From Lithospermum erythrorhizon (Eukaryota > Streptophyta > Magnoliopsida > Boraginales > Boraginaceae), in assembly GCA_019722365.1 (NCBI GenBank), contig JADFUC010001378.1, positions 1-64,000 on the forward strand: DNA of 64,000 nucleotides, read 5' to 3'. Below the pieces are notes generated by a model. The model made no database searches and was not told the DNA's origin. It saw only the letters and a list, made by a program, of their open reading frames with translations. Numbering within the stretch: the first letter of the stretch is position 1; each line of letters opens with the position of its first letter. This document shows, one piece after another, positions 21,420-34,254 of this stretch. The position numbers and the translations under genes were made by a program.

Positions 21420-24400
21420 CTACAACATACCACAAGAGACAAAACGTTAAATGAGTATGAGGACTATTTTGTCCCTTACACTACAGTAGTATAAGGACTG
21501 AAGTATAGAGGCACATTTTAAATATTTTATATAATTAAAATAAATCCACATTCTTTTTAACACATCCCACCCTACCCCCCACCCCACAACCCTACTCCCC
21601 ATAGCCCTCCACCACCGCCTCTCTCCAACCACTGCCTCCACCACCGTGAACCATCAAATCCCCACCACTATAACCATCGAAACCCTCCTTCCCCCACAAC
21701 CACCCCCTTCTTTCCCCACCCCCACCAACACCAACCTCTCCATCACTCCCCAACTCTCCTCTCTCCCCCTCTTCCTTTCAATTCTCGAGTCATTCAATAT
21801 CAAACTAATAAACGCTTTAACTCCTCAAGAACAATGACTGAAGATTGAATAAAGGAGCAATCTTTATCTTTTTCAACAAGTTAGCCCACCCTACAACCCC
21901 CACCACCCTTCCTCATCTCTGATTTCGAACAAAATTGAATAAAGGAGCAATCTTTTTTTTAACTTTTTCAATTTTTTTTCTTGATATATGCTCAAAAAGA
22001 AAACCGTAAATCAACAATTTAACAGTTAATTGAGGAAATCAATCCATGATAATGTACCGGTTAAGCCAGATCCAATTTGTATGTCGACATATATACGTAA
22101 TCGAAACAACTATTACAAGAAAAAATCATCAAACTTAAAGATTATTCTTTCATTGCTTTTTGGCGAAGTTCAAAAGACTTTTGTTGACGGAGAAGCTTTA
22201 TTTTAATTTATGTAGGATATATACAGATTCGTGAACATACAAAAGGAAAGCACCAATAACTTATGTATTGTTAATAAGTGTATGCAGCTAAAATGATGAT
22301 AAAGCAATAAAAGGGTAGTTTATTTTAAGATGTGCCCCATATTCGATCTTTGTTAAGGTATAGTCATTGTAACTGCTAATACGAAAATTATAAAGGCCCC
22401 TATTGTGTTAACGATACTGCGAAGAAAAGTACAAGTGGTTCCGCCCGGCATAAGACGACAAAGCTTTATGACTACATTGACATGAAAAGATGTCGCCATT
22501 GGCCAATTAAAATTCTATGTATATTTACCAATAATTGATAAAACCTTCATATGAAAACAGAAAATTACAAAAAGAAATTAAATGTCATAACTAACAAATG
22601 AAGTATAAAAATTATTGACCTTAATTATTAAAGATAAAGAAAGCAACATTTATTTTATCCATAATAAGCTTATGAAGGTGTGAAATTACGTACCATTTCG
22701 TTCATGGTTAATTATGGGACCCAACATTTTCTTTTTAAAACATCACATTTGTCGAATTCTGTTGGTATTGATATATCAAGAATTAGAATATCAAATGATA
22801 TATAGGATCTCTTCTAATATAGTCATTATATTAACATGCATAAAATATACTACCTCCATTACATGAAGATATTTTCACTTTATATTATTTTCGATAACTT
22901 AGTAAACATACCAATTTAAAATCCTAAAATTAGAACAAGAGAACTCTAAGATGTGCTTCATCATTACTAATGGTGACATTTTGTGACCCCTAAAATAGTA
23001 AGCTAGATATCATCATGATGCATCTGAGAACAAAAGATGGTTTATACGATATTTTTTAGAGGCTTCTAAATTAGTGTATATAATGTGCTAACTCCACCCG
23101 ACTATCGATTATCCTTTTTTTTATCAAATTACCATCATATGATTTTAAGCACATGATTTTCTAAAATTTAAAAAATCTCCACTCATTAAATTTACACGCC
23201 CGTAATTATAGGGGTTCATTATTTCTTCCGATTTATTGTCTCTTTTTTCTCCATTTCATTTTTCCTTTTTTTCATTTTTTTTTCGCTTTCTTTTAGATTG
23301 AGTTTTATGTTAGATGATTCTTACCTAAACATTCAATGTAATTTCTAATTATCACTATCATCCAAAATCACAGTATATTTGCACATTTGTATACTTCTTA
23401 TCTCGACACATTATTATTTATTTTTCCTAGTACGAAGTTTTTTATTTATTTTAAGGGCTGATATACTCCTACTAAAAGCATAGCATAGTTAATGAATACC
23501 AATATATACTTCGGCCGATTCCAAAATCATCAACCACAAAATAATGTCATATCATAAAGAAAAGTATCTAAAAAATTATTTCTAACAACTACACCATTTC
23601 TTAACAACTACAATTCATCCATCTAATCTATTTTACCGAACTTTTTGTTCGTAGTGTCATTCCATTTCTTCCATTTGTGCCTCATGACGCATCCTCGCCA
23701 TCTGGAATACATTTAATTTCGAACCGTATTTGATTTGATCAACTAAGAAATCATTTAGGTCAAGCCGATGGTCCAGTCATATCGGCTATCCTTTTCTGCA
23801 CTCAGCTCGTGGAACATTCGATAACATGTTAGTGATCCAATAAAATACAATAATTTAATGTTACGTAAGCATCCTAGATTATTTCAGAATAATTACACTG
23901 AAAAATCAAGATTCTAAAGACAATAACCTAAAGAAGACCAACAATATTCGAAGACATAAAATGGTAGTGTATTTAGTTAAATAAAATTATAGTGCATTCA
24001 CCCAAATAAAATATTAGTGGATTCACTCAGTTATTCAAAATACAACATTAGTTCAGTTAGTGTATCAAATTCAATAATATACCTCTTTATGCATCCCATT
24101 AGTTCATCGAGCGATCCTGTCGTATGTCAAATACCATCATCTTCTATGCTGTACCATAATAACACAACTTACTATTCCCAAGACAATAATCCAAAAACAA
24201 CCAACTTATGAGCCAGACATATTAACCAAACAACAATGTTTCAAAGACATAATAATTCAAAAAATGACTCAAGAACAAAATACCAATTATACAATAATCC
24301 AAAAATCATATTTAGGTATGTATTAATATTGTTGTATTGCTATGACGGAATGGGATACCATGAGCATGCGTTCATTCAGACATAGCTTATTATAAATATA

Positions 24401-25617
24401 TATGAAAGCATGCAACATAATAGAAGATAGCTAACACAAACGTATGGTAACCAATCACAATACCACTTATGAGAACTAGTGTATTAGTTATTGATGTTTA
24501 TTATAGGCAAATAAAATAGATCGATAGAATAAAATATTTTTGATAATAAAGATAATAATGGATAGCACCACAGTTTATATGTATACTTCCGTAGAATAAA
24601 ATGGATACCACGACACTAGTGAGTACATTACGTAAACCTCAATGTGATATTTTACACCAAGATTGAATCTTTTATGTTATTTTAATAATACACAAAATCT
24701 GAAATGCGCCATATATATTCATACTCATTTTCATAAATAACCTCAAACAAATTCCTAAACACTTCTCGAACTACTACTATCTACCACAAAATTGAATTTT
24801 TTATTGAAATGCCCACTAACCTAAATTAAGATATCATACACACTACAATTTACATATCAACATTTCATGGGGGCAATCAATGATTGGAGAGAGGGGGTGA
24901 AAATTTTATTTTGAGTGGGGGGGCTTATATTTGAGGAATGGGACGCCATGGGATATTTTGGAGAGGGAGGGGGGATTTGTTTTATTTTTTAATTTACTAA
25001 AATACATTACAATTTTACCTCCGCATGGTGCTAAAATGCTTTGTAAGTATTTAAATATAACTCAATTTATACCATGAAGTAACATTAATGGGTGCAAAAA
25101 TATATACTTACGGCACTAAGGTAAACCACTATGTTGAGAATATATATTTCAAGGAATTAGGGGACGACAAGTATTTATATGTAAAAGTAAAGAGATGCCA
25201 ATGAAATAATTTTCTAGACGAATCCATCATTATTTTGAAGTATTAGATTCAAATTCTGAGAATCTCAATTATTAATATGAGAATGGATGTTGATATTTAT
25301 TTCACTCTCTTTTTCAAAGCACAACAATAGTTACAAAACCAAGAGGTTGATCTTGTTGTAAAATACAGTAATGAATTGGAGAAAGCCGCATCTACACGCC
25401 TCAGACCGGAAGCACTCAAGATTAGAATCATTAATAATTTATACATCGACTTACCATAAACCTTGAAAATGGATTGATTTCAATCAACGCCGAGGATAAT
25501 AAGGTAATAAATGTGTTATTTTACTAAATTGGATAACATAGGGAGGCTCAAGGCTTTTATTCCCATAATTTCACGTGATTGATATACCATTAACAAGGAC
25601 GGATCCATATCTTAATA
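21420..25617. other. AT-rich intergenic DNA without supported genes
   Basis: Bases 21560-21840 are C-rich on the + strand (CCACCACC, CCCCACC) and open for 63 codons, but the product is low-complexity and unconvincing. 21838-21955 repeats the phrase TTGAATAAAGGAGCAATCTTT twice. 22000-25600 is uniformly AT-rich with no readable domain on either strand. 24890-24985 is a G-rich patch (GGAGAGAGGGGG). Confidence 0.5.
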
Positions 25618-25801
25618 TGAGGGTGTATTTATTTTATAATTTGGCAAAATGCAAATACGAGTATATTCATTTTGGAGAGAATTGAAGTGAACAAAAGCTA
25701 AAAAAAAAAATATGAGGTATTCATTTTATAATTTAAAATATAAATATGCAACATGGATATATTCATTTTGGAGAGAGAACCATGAACAAAAGCTAAAAAA
25801 A
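25618..25801. repeat. About 95-bp tandem duplication
   Basis: Two diverged units (25618-25711 and 25713-25801), each running TATTTATTTTATAATTT...ATATTCATTTTGGAGAGA and ending GAACAAAAGCTAAAAAAA. The poly-A end of each unit suggests slippage or duplication of a small AT-rich element. Confidence 0.75.
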
Positions 25802-28320
25802 TGCGCTGTGGACAAGTTTCAACTATGGACCTTCAATAAATTAGTCAAAGTCTTAACCAACTAAGCTACTTTTATAATTGTAGGATATTCATGTGAATAC
25901 CATGTAACCCTATAGACCCGTCTCTGTCACTAAAGAAGTAGTTAGGGCTGTAGTCTGATCTATTTTTTTTCATATAAGTAACAATATATATTATCAAACA
26001 AACATTAAGCCTAACCGAGATTAAAGGTAGTGATAGGAAGATATAATAGATCCAAATATACGAACAAAAAATAATGCTAAGGCTCAAATACATATGGCCA
26101 AAAAAATGTATAAACAATCCGTCCTCCAAAGATAAAGTTCGACAAACCTTCTTCATACTCCTTTTGGATGTAAAAACAAATAAGCAACGGGAATAATCAC
26201 TTCCACATAATTTGGTGGTTTCCTAGCCCCAAGGATATCTATTTCAAGTAGGAACGCTTGTTTGGTAACGAATGACGGTATGATAGGTAGAAGGTGTTGG
26301 TTTAACTTGGCAAACAACAAGCTCCATGTGCCGATGATCCTGCATCAGGAGCGGAAACCAAGGTGATACCCTTCTTTAAGAAAGAGGGTCGGACCTTAAG
26401 GTCCAGACTGCTCCATAAAAACTTAAACCACCGTTGTAATCGAGGGTTTTGATGGTTTAGAGCAAGAGGGGAGGAGAGTGAGTGGAGACGTGTGAGCAGG
26501 GAGGGAGGCGGCAACCCTAATGGGGTGGTCAGTAATTTACTTTCACTAGAGAGAGAAGAGGAAAATACTCTTTGTACTTAATCTTTACATTTCTATTTAC
26601 GCTTTTAAGTAGTCTGATTTATCTATGTAAACTTAAACTTTGAGAAATTCATATCAAATTACTCGGGTTTTTTTTTTCCTTCATAGTACCAAGTGGGTAT
26701 TGAGTTGCCTGATTTGCTTTATACACTCGAAGCTTTTTATCACGTAATTAGCCAAGCGGATCTTGCTTCCTAATAAAATTTCATACTCAAGTAGTCCAAT
26801 CCTGTTGAACTTCAATTCGTTCCGATTTTTAGGGTTTAGGATTGTAATTTGTAACATTGCATTTTTTAAGTAGAGTACTTTTGGTGAAGCTTTAATTTTG
26901 AAGCTCTACAGAATTAATTCAAGTTAACATTGGGCTATGACCAGGCAAGTTTTATTTCATGAAATGCTTCTTAAATATCTTTTGTATTGCATCAGGTGAG
27001 GCGTGAACACATCAAATGCAATGGAGCTGAAGCAGGTCATCATGCAATAAATTAATCTCACTTTCTAGTCGTTGGAATATTGATTAAGCATGCATGTTTG
27101 ATGATTATGATGCCTTAGAATAAATTCATGAACTACCAACTCGCATATGTTTATTTGATCTCCACTTCGAATTAACACATGCATCTATCTGATCTAACCA
27201 ATTCAAGCAAGGCGTGGATCTGGTATTATTCAATATGGTTTAGTTAAACCACCAAATAAGTGGATAGTTTAATTGGTAAATAAATTTATGTGTAATATTA
27301 AGGTTATAGGTTCAACCCTTCTCGATCATAATTTTATTTTATTAACTCATTAGTTAGAAATTCGTTGATTTTTTTTATAATTAAGATTACAATAATTCTC
27401 AACTCTCCTTTTCCCTACATTTAGATTCGAACCTCAGACCTCATGGATCAAGGGGTGATAATTTATTATAACAATTATTGGATACGATCAAGCGATTCTA
27501 CCCAATTGCTTATCACCTGCCCTCCATAATAAACATTCTCCTCCTGAAAAAAAAAATTCATGAACTTTAGACACTAAATTGTTGATACCATTGTTTTAAT
27601 TTTAATTAATAATTTGTTAATGTATTGAAAAATGAAATTTAAATCAACTTATTATCCCAGAATAGCAATGCAATTTTTAAAATATTTTATTGATAATACA
27701 AAAATATTCAAAAAAATTTAACGTATATTTTAAACTACCAAGAACTCCAACCGCCTCCTCCAAGCAAGTGACATTATGAATTCTTTATATTGACATCACT
27801 CAGCGTTTATGTTAAGGTATTGAAAAATAACTTATTCACAATTTGATACGGACTTTTTATTACGGGTATAACATAATTCTATGCTTTTGAAAGTTGAGGG
27901 AATCATCATTCCCTTTTGATTATCTTACATCCATTATTACTCCGTCGCATAAAATGAAACAACTAAGGAAACATCAATTCATGACTTAATATATAGTTTC
28001 AGAAGTCCATGGGCTACTAACTTTAGACACATTCGTGTGCCTCAACGCGCGCCCCCCTTTCCCCCCCGCAATCAATGCATGTACTTCCATTTCATCTTAC
28101 CAAACAATTTGTTCCTCAATAAACTATACCTGACTCCTCTCCCTTATAAGTCGTGACATAGCCCTTGGATGAAAGACTAGGCTATTGTTCCGATATATAA
28201 TAAGTAATTACTAATAAGAAAGAACCGTAGGTCTGGTGTGTTAAATTGAAGTAGATATCCTGGCCCTATAAAGTGACATACCAAAGTACTATCTTAACTT
28301 AAGTACCTTTCATAATTTAA
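25802..28320. other. Intergenic DNA, no gene assigned
   Basis: An island at about 26290-26600 has higher GC and a 70-codon minus-strand open frame (26514-26302) of low credibility. It might be a gene fragment, since GAGGGAGGCGGCAACCCTAA and a following AG-rich stretch look like a 5' leader. 27480-27560 and 28035-28070 are short GC-rich or C-run patches. No domain could be read. Confidence 0.4.
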
Positions 28321-28920
28321 CGATTCTGCCTCTATTTTGCTTTGGAGCAAAACCAAACCGAACCTATTTCATCTCTGTCAAAGGCCGAACTCAACCTGCT
28401 CGGTTCCCATCCTATTGTTCCCATTGGTTCCGGTTCACTGCTAAATTTCTGCTGGTATAATTTTTAAAGATATCGTTTTTGAACTCAAAATTAAGTCCTT
28501 AAATTGATTTAATCCATGTAATTTCAATAAAGTCCTTTAAGATTAATTATGCAATCTGCATACACATTCAATACACAATACCACTCTTTTTACATATCTT
28601 TATATTCCCTATATTATTAGTTTTAGAAAGATTTATATATATATATTATTTCATTATACCAATAATGAACAAAGTTAAATCTAAATTTCCTTCTTAAAAT
28701 ATACACATGCAAATACTACAAGATCTTGAAAATGATAATAAATGAAAATTGAGAAATCTACATAAAATTTAGAAATCGGTTCGATTATTTCAAAGGCCGA
28801 ACCTAAATTAGTTCGGTTCTCTCCAACGCCGAACCTAAATCGTTGATTCCGATCGATTCCAAAAAATTTCGATTATTTCTGCTCTGCCTTTGCCTCTGGC
28901 TCGATTCATTCTGCCCGACG
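28321..28920. repeat. Possible small non-autonomous hAT-like element with CCGAAC/GGTTCGG repeats
   Basis: Two clusters of CCGAACC and GGTTCGG words (28350-28440 and 28775-28870) face each other across about 340 bp of AT-rich DNA. The outer parts contain CTGCCTCTATTTTGCTTTGG and CTGCTCTGCCTTTGCCTCTG, which are similar to one another but in the same direction, so clear terminal inverted repeats were not established. Similar words form the subterminal DNA of the hAT at 51993-56662. Confidence 0.35.
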
Positions 28921-29163
28921 ATTTTCAAATTTTATGACACTTTACTTCAGCGACATTACTGACACCAAGAAAACATTCTGGAGCAATACGTTACCCGATA
29001 GGCCGATACCTTTAAGGCTTTAATTAACCGGATATGGGCAACATGAAGGGCTGAAGGCCAAGATATTTGACTATTAAATATGTAAATTAACCATGATATA
29101 CTTTTCTTCGAAGCCCAATAAACTAAAGTTCAAGTAAAATCATATTTCCTCAGTTCCTCCGAC

Positions 29164-29480
29164 TAGACGCGGCAAACTAATCGGGCTCTGTGGATCGCTC
29201 GGGGCCCAGCCCACCAATCGTTCGACTGCCCGCCCACCAGGCCCAAACGGCCCCTGCTCGTTAATGTTGGCCTGGATCGGGGCCGAGAGATTGGGCCCTG
29301 CCCCGGCCCGCCTCGAGCTCAATTAATATTCCTACGGCCGCCCTGCCCTGCTCGAGGTCCTTTATTAACGCAGCATCAAGTACATAACGGGTACCACGTT
29401 AATACCATACTAATGCACTGCTTCATATGAACATTGCTATAAACGTGGTACCGCTCCATCATAACGTACCAATGCTTATG
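29164..29480. repeat. hAT copy 3 right subterminal region
   Basis: From the terminus inward: GGGCCCAGCCC, GGCCCAAACGGCCC and GGGCCCTGCCCCGGCCC words to about 29360, then GGGTACCACGTTAATACC at 29390 and AAACGTGGTACCGC at about 29443. Mirrors 20339-19980. Confidence 0.7.
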
Positions 29481-29486
29481 CTAAAA

Positions 29487-29920
29487 GCAATTTTTCAAAC
29501 ATCTACAACAATCAACATTCAAATCCATTCACATTCATTCATTCACACATTTATTCATTCAAACTCGAACACGATAAACATTCAAGAGCATTCAAACATT
29601 CACCACATTCACAACTTGGAATAAAAGTACGTAAATAAAAAAACATTATTTAAACGCAAAAACACCACATATAATATATAAACACAACAATCAAACATTC
29701 AAACCATTCACATTCAACTTGAAAGTGCAATTTTCAAACATTCACAAATAATCAAACATTCAAACCATTCACATTCATTCATTCACATTCATTCATTCAA
29801 ACTCGAATGACGATAAACATTCAAGCATTCAAACATCTACAACTTGGAATAAAAGTACGAAATAAAAAAACATTGTTTAAAACCTGAAAAACACCATACA
29901 TATAATATATATAAAACACA
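29487..29920. repeat. About 230-bp duplication rich in CATTCA in the 3' flank of the second ORF
   Basis: Two units (29487-29690 and about 29725-29920) share TTTTCAAACAT, CATTCACATTCATTCATTCA, AAACTCGAA, GATAAACATTCAAG, ACAACTTGGAATAAAAGTAC and ATAATATAT in the same order. Copies 1 and 2 have a single, shorter version at 3240-3360 and 19800-19930. CATTCA/TGAATG itself is iterated inside each unit. Confidence 0.7.
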
Positions 29921-29955
29921 TTCATTCATGTGTTTCTTCACTTGGTTCTTTCTTC

Positions 29956-31213
29956 AACTATAAAGGAGGAGGTTCATGGATGGGATGCCATCACGCTGTT
30001 GAGGAAAGCCAGGCGATCCTATTGTCGCCTCGTGACATCCCGGCCATATGGATCCGCGATCGGCTGCCATTTCGCTGATCGCCCCTTTCCTGCCTTCACA
30101 TCGACATCTCGACGCAACCCGTCACCTCACTAACAATCTCTGTCATCTCCACTCGCCGGCTCGCTATGGCGCTGAAGCCTCAATTGAGGATACCTGATAG
30201 ACCCTCCTCCCGTACTCCCGCCACTCTAGGAACCCACCCTATCGGAGCGCTGGGCTCTGCACCCATTGTAGTTCCACACCTCTTGCCTAACCTCCTTATA
30301 GTTCTCTAGATCTCCTACTCGATCCAACGCCTATCCCACAAATAAACCTCAAACTTAGCACCGGAGGCTTTTGAAATCATCACGCTTTATTAACCCCACG
30401 CCTCGATTACCCAGGGACAGCACATTTTTCCTACTAACCAACAAATGGGACAAGATCATGCCATATCAGGGCGCTCTTTAGTCTTATGATGAAAAAATGT
30501 GTTCGAGATAATGCTTAACCTTGTATCGGTCAAGAGTTTACTAAGTTGCGATCATTTGAATCTGCCAAGTTCGGTGTCTGACTAGTTAGTGGAAATAAAA
30601 TTCTTGGACCACCTTCATACAAACTTCCCCGCCCATATAGATTGTATTTATACACTAACTAGGATTGCCCACGCATTATTATTAAGCATATTAGCACAAC
30701 TGCCACACTGGGCCAATTCCCGCACTACCCCTAGTGATAATCCCCCACATTCACCGCATCGCCTCATGTCTAGTCATAAAAAATTCATTCCTAAGCATCC
30801 TCCTCCGTAATCATTCCTTCAACACAATATTAAAAGTTATTCTATCATAGGGTCGCCATTATCAAGTTCGACCCTGCGCCTATACTCATAGTCTTATAAA
30901 ATTGGACTACAATTTCGGATACCATTCACAATTAAATGTACAAATATTTGCTAATTGGAGCATTATAAGATTGGAATACGAGGTTACCCGTAAATTGCTC
31001 TCGACGAGGCCTCATCGAGATAAACACCCCGTCGTGGCATTCGAGGCTCCACTTTCAACAAATACCACTTCCCTCGTGTTCGCCCCCTCCTCCACTATCT
31101 CATGTTCCTCCTCATATTGGGTTCCTCCTCCTCACCATGACTTTTCTAGCCCTCTTTTGATCCACGCATGATTCAGCTCTTATTGTCCCTTCTTTTGTTT
31201 TTTTTTGTGTCAT
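29956..31213 (-). pseudogene. Second ORF of the hAT family, copy 3
   Basis: The ATG is on the minus strand at 31213-31211 after the same AT-rich leader as the other copies. The copy is badly shifted, but keeps LANICTF near 30950, the GILFPTT region near 30590-30520, a VILEHIF-like stretch in shifted frame near 30490, and the conserved C-terminal part ending in a Pro-rich CTCCTCCTTTATAG-type end near 29956. Alignment of three copies is what makes the gene visible; no single copy is open throughout. Confidence 0.45.
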
Positions 31214-31439
31214 TTTTTAAATTGAACAATATATTTGCAAATGGAGAGTATAAAAGAAGTTTATGGGTTGCTATGAGGCTTAATTTAAGAAATTTGAAGA
31301 GAATTTGTGGAGAGGAAGTTATGAAATTAAGTTAATAATGAGAAGAAAGTTCAAAAATCGCGCCTATTGAAAAACCTCCTTATTCGATATAAACGTAAAT
31401 GCCATTTTAAACGCACTAATGCCACTCATGAAAGTTTAG

Positions 31440-31680
31440 GAAATTTTGAAGTTAAACGTGGTACCGTTGAATATAAACGGTACCACGTTTATAGTTCCAA
31501 CGGTGGGCCGTTGGAAATGAAACGGTGGGCCGTTGGAAATGAAACGGTGGGCCGTTTGACTTACAGAATCTAGATGTCATTTAATAACCTAAACGGGTAC
31601 TGCTGTAAGTAACGGTACTAATGCTTAAGTATAACGGGAAAATCGCTTAACGGTGCAATGGTATACGTTTTTAATTCCAT
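31440..31680. repeat. Palindrome cluster between the two genes in copy 3, with a 22-bp triplication
   Basis: ACGTGGTACCGTTGAATATA followed by AACGGTACCACGTTTATAG is an inverted pair at 31456-31492. It is followed by three direct copies of a 22-bp unit, GGTGGGCCGTTGGAAATGAA(AC), starting near 31501, 31523 and 31545. The triplication is absent from copies 1 and 2. Degenerate GGTACT motifs continue to about 31640. Confidence 0.75.
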
Positions 31681-31820
31681 TTAAAGGTATCGCAATGTAA
31701 AAGAACAAAATAGATATTTTATTATTGCAATCGCTCACAATTTATACTACATGTCAAGAGATTACATTACTTTACACATTCGATCAAACATAAAACTATA
31801 CAAATCTAATCATTATACAA

Positions 31821-33990
31821 TTATTTCATCTTCGGATTCTTTTGTCGGAGTGTATTTCTATTATGTTGTTCTCTTTCATCTACTTCAATTTCTTCCTCAA
31901 TGCTCAAGATCGTCAAACAAATCTTTTCCTCTTTCCTTCCATGAGCGTGATCCTTGTCTTGCATCCTACGCCTCCGCGGCCGTCCAATCCTTGATACAAA
32001 CACATACTTCAATCACGAGCTTGTAAGTCTGACCGCCTTGAGTGGCTTGGAGCCATGCTAAATGCGGATTCACTAGCTATTGTAGACATATGTATAGAAA
32101 TATTTTTTTGACATCTTAGACAATACTGAAACACAAAGCTCTTACTCGCCTCCACCACTTTAATATATATCAAAAAGGATTATTATCATTATATTGACTA
32201 AATTCAAAGTTAGTAGTTAAATATCAGGTTAACTCATTAGTGTCTTCAGGAGTTTATTGGATTAGTGTTACCTAATAATTGTAAAACATCTCTTAGGTGA
32301 TCGTGTTGACTTCAGATCTTAACTCCCACGAGGCACATTAAAAACTTGTTCCACTACTGTAGGCGGCCTACCTTGTCCATACATTGATTGATATCATATA
32401 CATGTTATACATACATTTCAATTCCATTTTTCCATTCTTGAACATCAAACTTTTAGTCTGGGATTAAAGGATACTAATGCTCATAATAGGATTTCACATA
32501 GAAATTAAAAATGACTTAATTTAGTGTTAGATCCAAGATTATACCAATTGCATATGCATTGTGATAGGATGAAAAATATTTTAAAATTTGTCTCCATATT
32601 CGAACCATTTCTAACAACATGATCATCTCTATGTTTAATATATGAATGGAGAGATTAACTATACATTCTAAAGCAAGATGAATATTTGGTCTATACTGAG
32701 TTGAAAAAACTTTTAGTGTAATCTTTACATGGCTCAAGAAACTTAAGTAATTCATAACAATATTTCCAATTATTATATGTGGAGCCGGGGATAATATTCA
32801 CCAACGGAGCATGCATCTCATAAAATATTGTACTTCATCCTTATACATATATGCACGAACTAGTAGACGTAAGTCGAAGTTGCATCTAGTATCACAACCA
32901 AAAATTAATTTTAAACTTCTTTCCAAGCTCAACCAATTTTGTATATTCATAATCTTCAACCCCGCCATTAACAACAAAATTAACGGCCTTGCTTAATTGT
33001 ACAAACTCATCCCAAACAACTTTATTCCATCTTTAGCAACTAATTGAAGGACGTGACATAAACATCTAACATGAAAGTTCACTAAAATCCGGGTTTCTAA
33101 TAGGGCATCTTTAATATTTCAATTGATACGTTATTAAAGGCATTTATTTAATAAATGAAATTGAAGTAATCCTATTCAAACATTTGTAATCATTAAGTAC
33201 ACAGTATACCTTTCCTAAATTTGAATATTGTTGTTTAGCACCCATCTAAAGCTTATATAATTTCCTTGTAAGACCTCCAATCATTATCAATTCAATGTAC
33301 GTTATACATTATATCAAAATCCAAAAAAGACACCAATATCACTAGTCAAATTACATTTTATAAGGCAAATTCATAAGAGTTTCTTACCTAGAAGATCCGC
33401 TTTTTTCACTTTTAAAAATATTTAAAAGCATAGTTTCGCAAAGTAGACCGAGTATGACAAGCCGGGGATTAACGCATATTTGAATCCATTTAGTGAAATG
33501 CCATCCATCACAATGATTAAAAGGCAAAGAACTACCGACATAAATTTTATGTCAATCCTATAAGCCAAAATACTAAAAAAAGTTTTGCCACCAGGTATCA
33601 ATAGCCAGATACCACCCTCCCCACTACTATTCACATCTTATGACCACTTAAGCCCAGCAAGATGACCGTTCTTTACTCCCCACCCGTTTTCCACGATAGC
33701 AATTTTACAATTTAAACAAGTCAGTCAGTTGCTTTTCCCGGTCTCCACGAAAATATTTCCAACCATTTAAGCTTTTTTTTCCTCTCAATAGTAGTATCCA
33801 TAAAGACTGTGATCGGTAGCTTAATAATTTGTGATTTCATCCATACTATTATCCTCTAAATTAACAAAATCATACATACTAGCACTATCACTTTTAATAC
33901 TTTTACCAAGGTTACGTTTTGGATGCCATTAATTAAGAAGAAAAAATATCAAATTTATAAAAGTTGATAGATAATAATCGGATCAGAGAT
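31821..33990 (-). pseudogene. hAT transposase, near full length, frameshifted
   Basis: Minus-strand blocks in order: a BED-like zinc-finger region at about 33790-33640 (W..IFVETGK, then KIAIVENGW in shifted frames), a degenerate middle at 33634-33422, LDCDTRCNFDLRLLVRAYMY at about 32900, and YRPNIHLALECIVNLSIHI with MVRIWRQILKYF and YAIGIILDLTL at 32720-32520. The C-terminal dimerisation motif MSTIASESAFSM is at about 32075-32035 in a shifted frame, followed by a charged tail rich in Arg/Lys then Glu/Asp (32012-31821). These are the standard hAT landmarks (LDCDTRWNS, ILDPRFK, ASESAFS). It would bind the element ends and cut them in the nucleus. Several stops and shifts. Confidence 0.85.
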
Positions 33991-34254
33991 GGAGCAATGT
34001 AAGATTGTTGATTCACTTGATCAGAATAAACAAGGCCAAAAACCACAAGTAATGAATAACATTGTAATTGCTTCGAAAGTGATCTCATTTCTGATATTGC
34101 CAAGAACGATCACAAGTAGTCATGGTGAACGGCCGGTTGTCATTCCCTTTTATAGACCTCTTCATTTGAGAGTTTTGGAGAACTGATGATATTCAGTGTT
34201 CAAAACTAATCGCTTTAGCGAAATTTCCATCACTTTACACCAACGTGGCATCAA

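Noticed and set aside
21646..21837. Pro/Thr-rich open frame
   Set aside because: Low-complexity CCA/CCC-rich DNA explains it; no splice context or domain.
29427..29624. Ile/His-rich open frame in CATTCA repeats
   Set aside because: Translation of a simple repeat in the hAT 3' flank; not conserved in copies 1 or 2.
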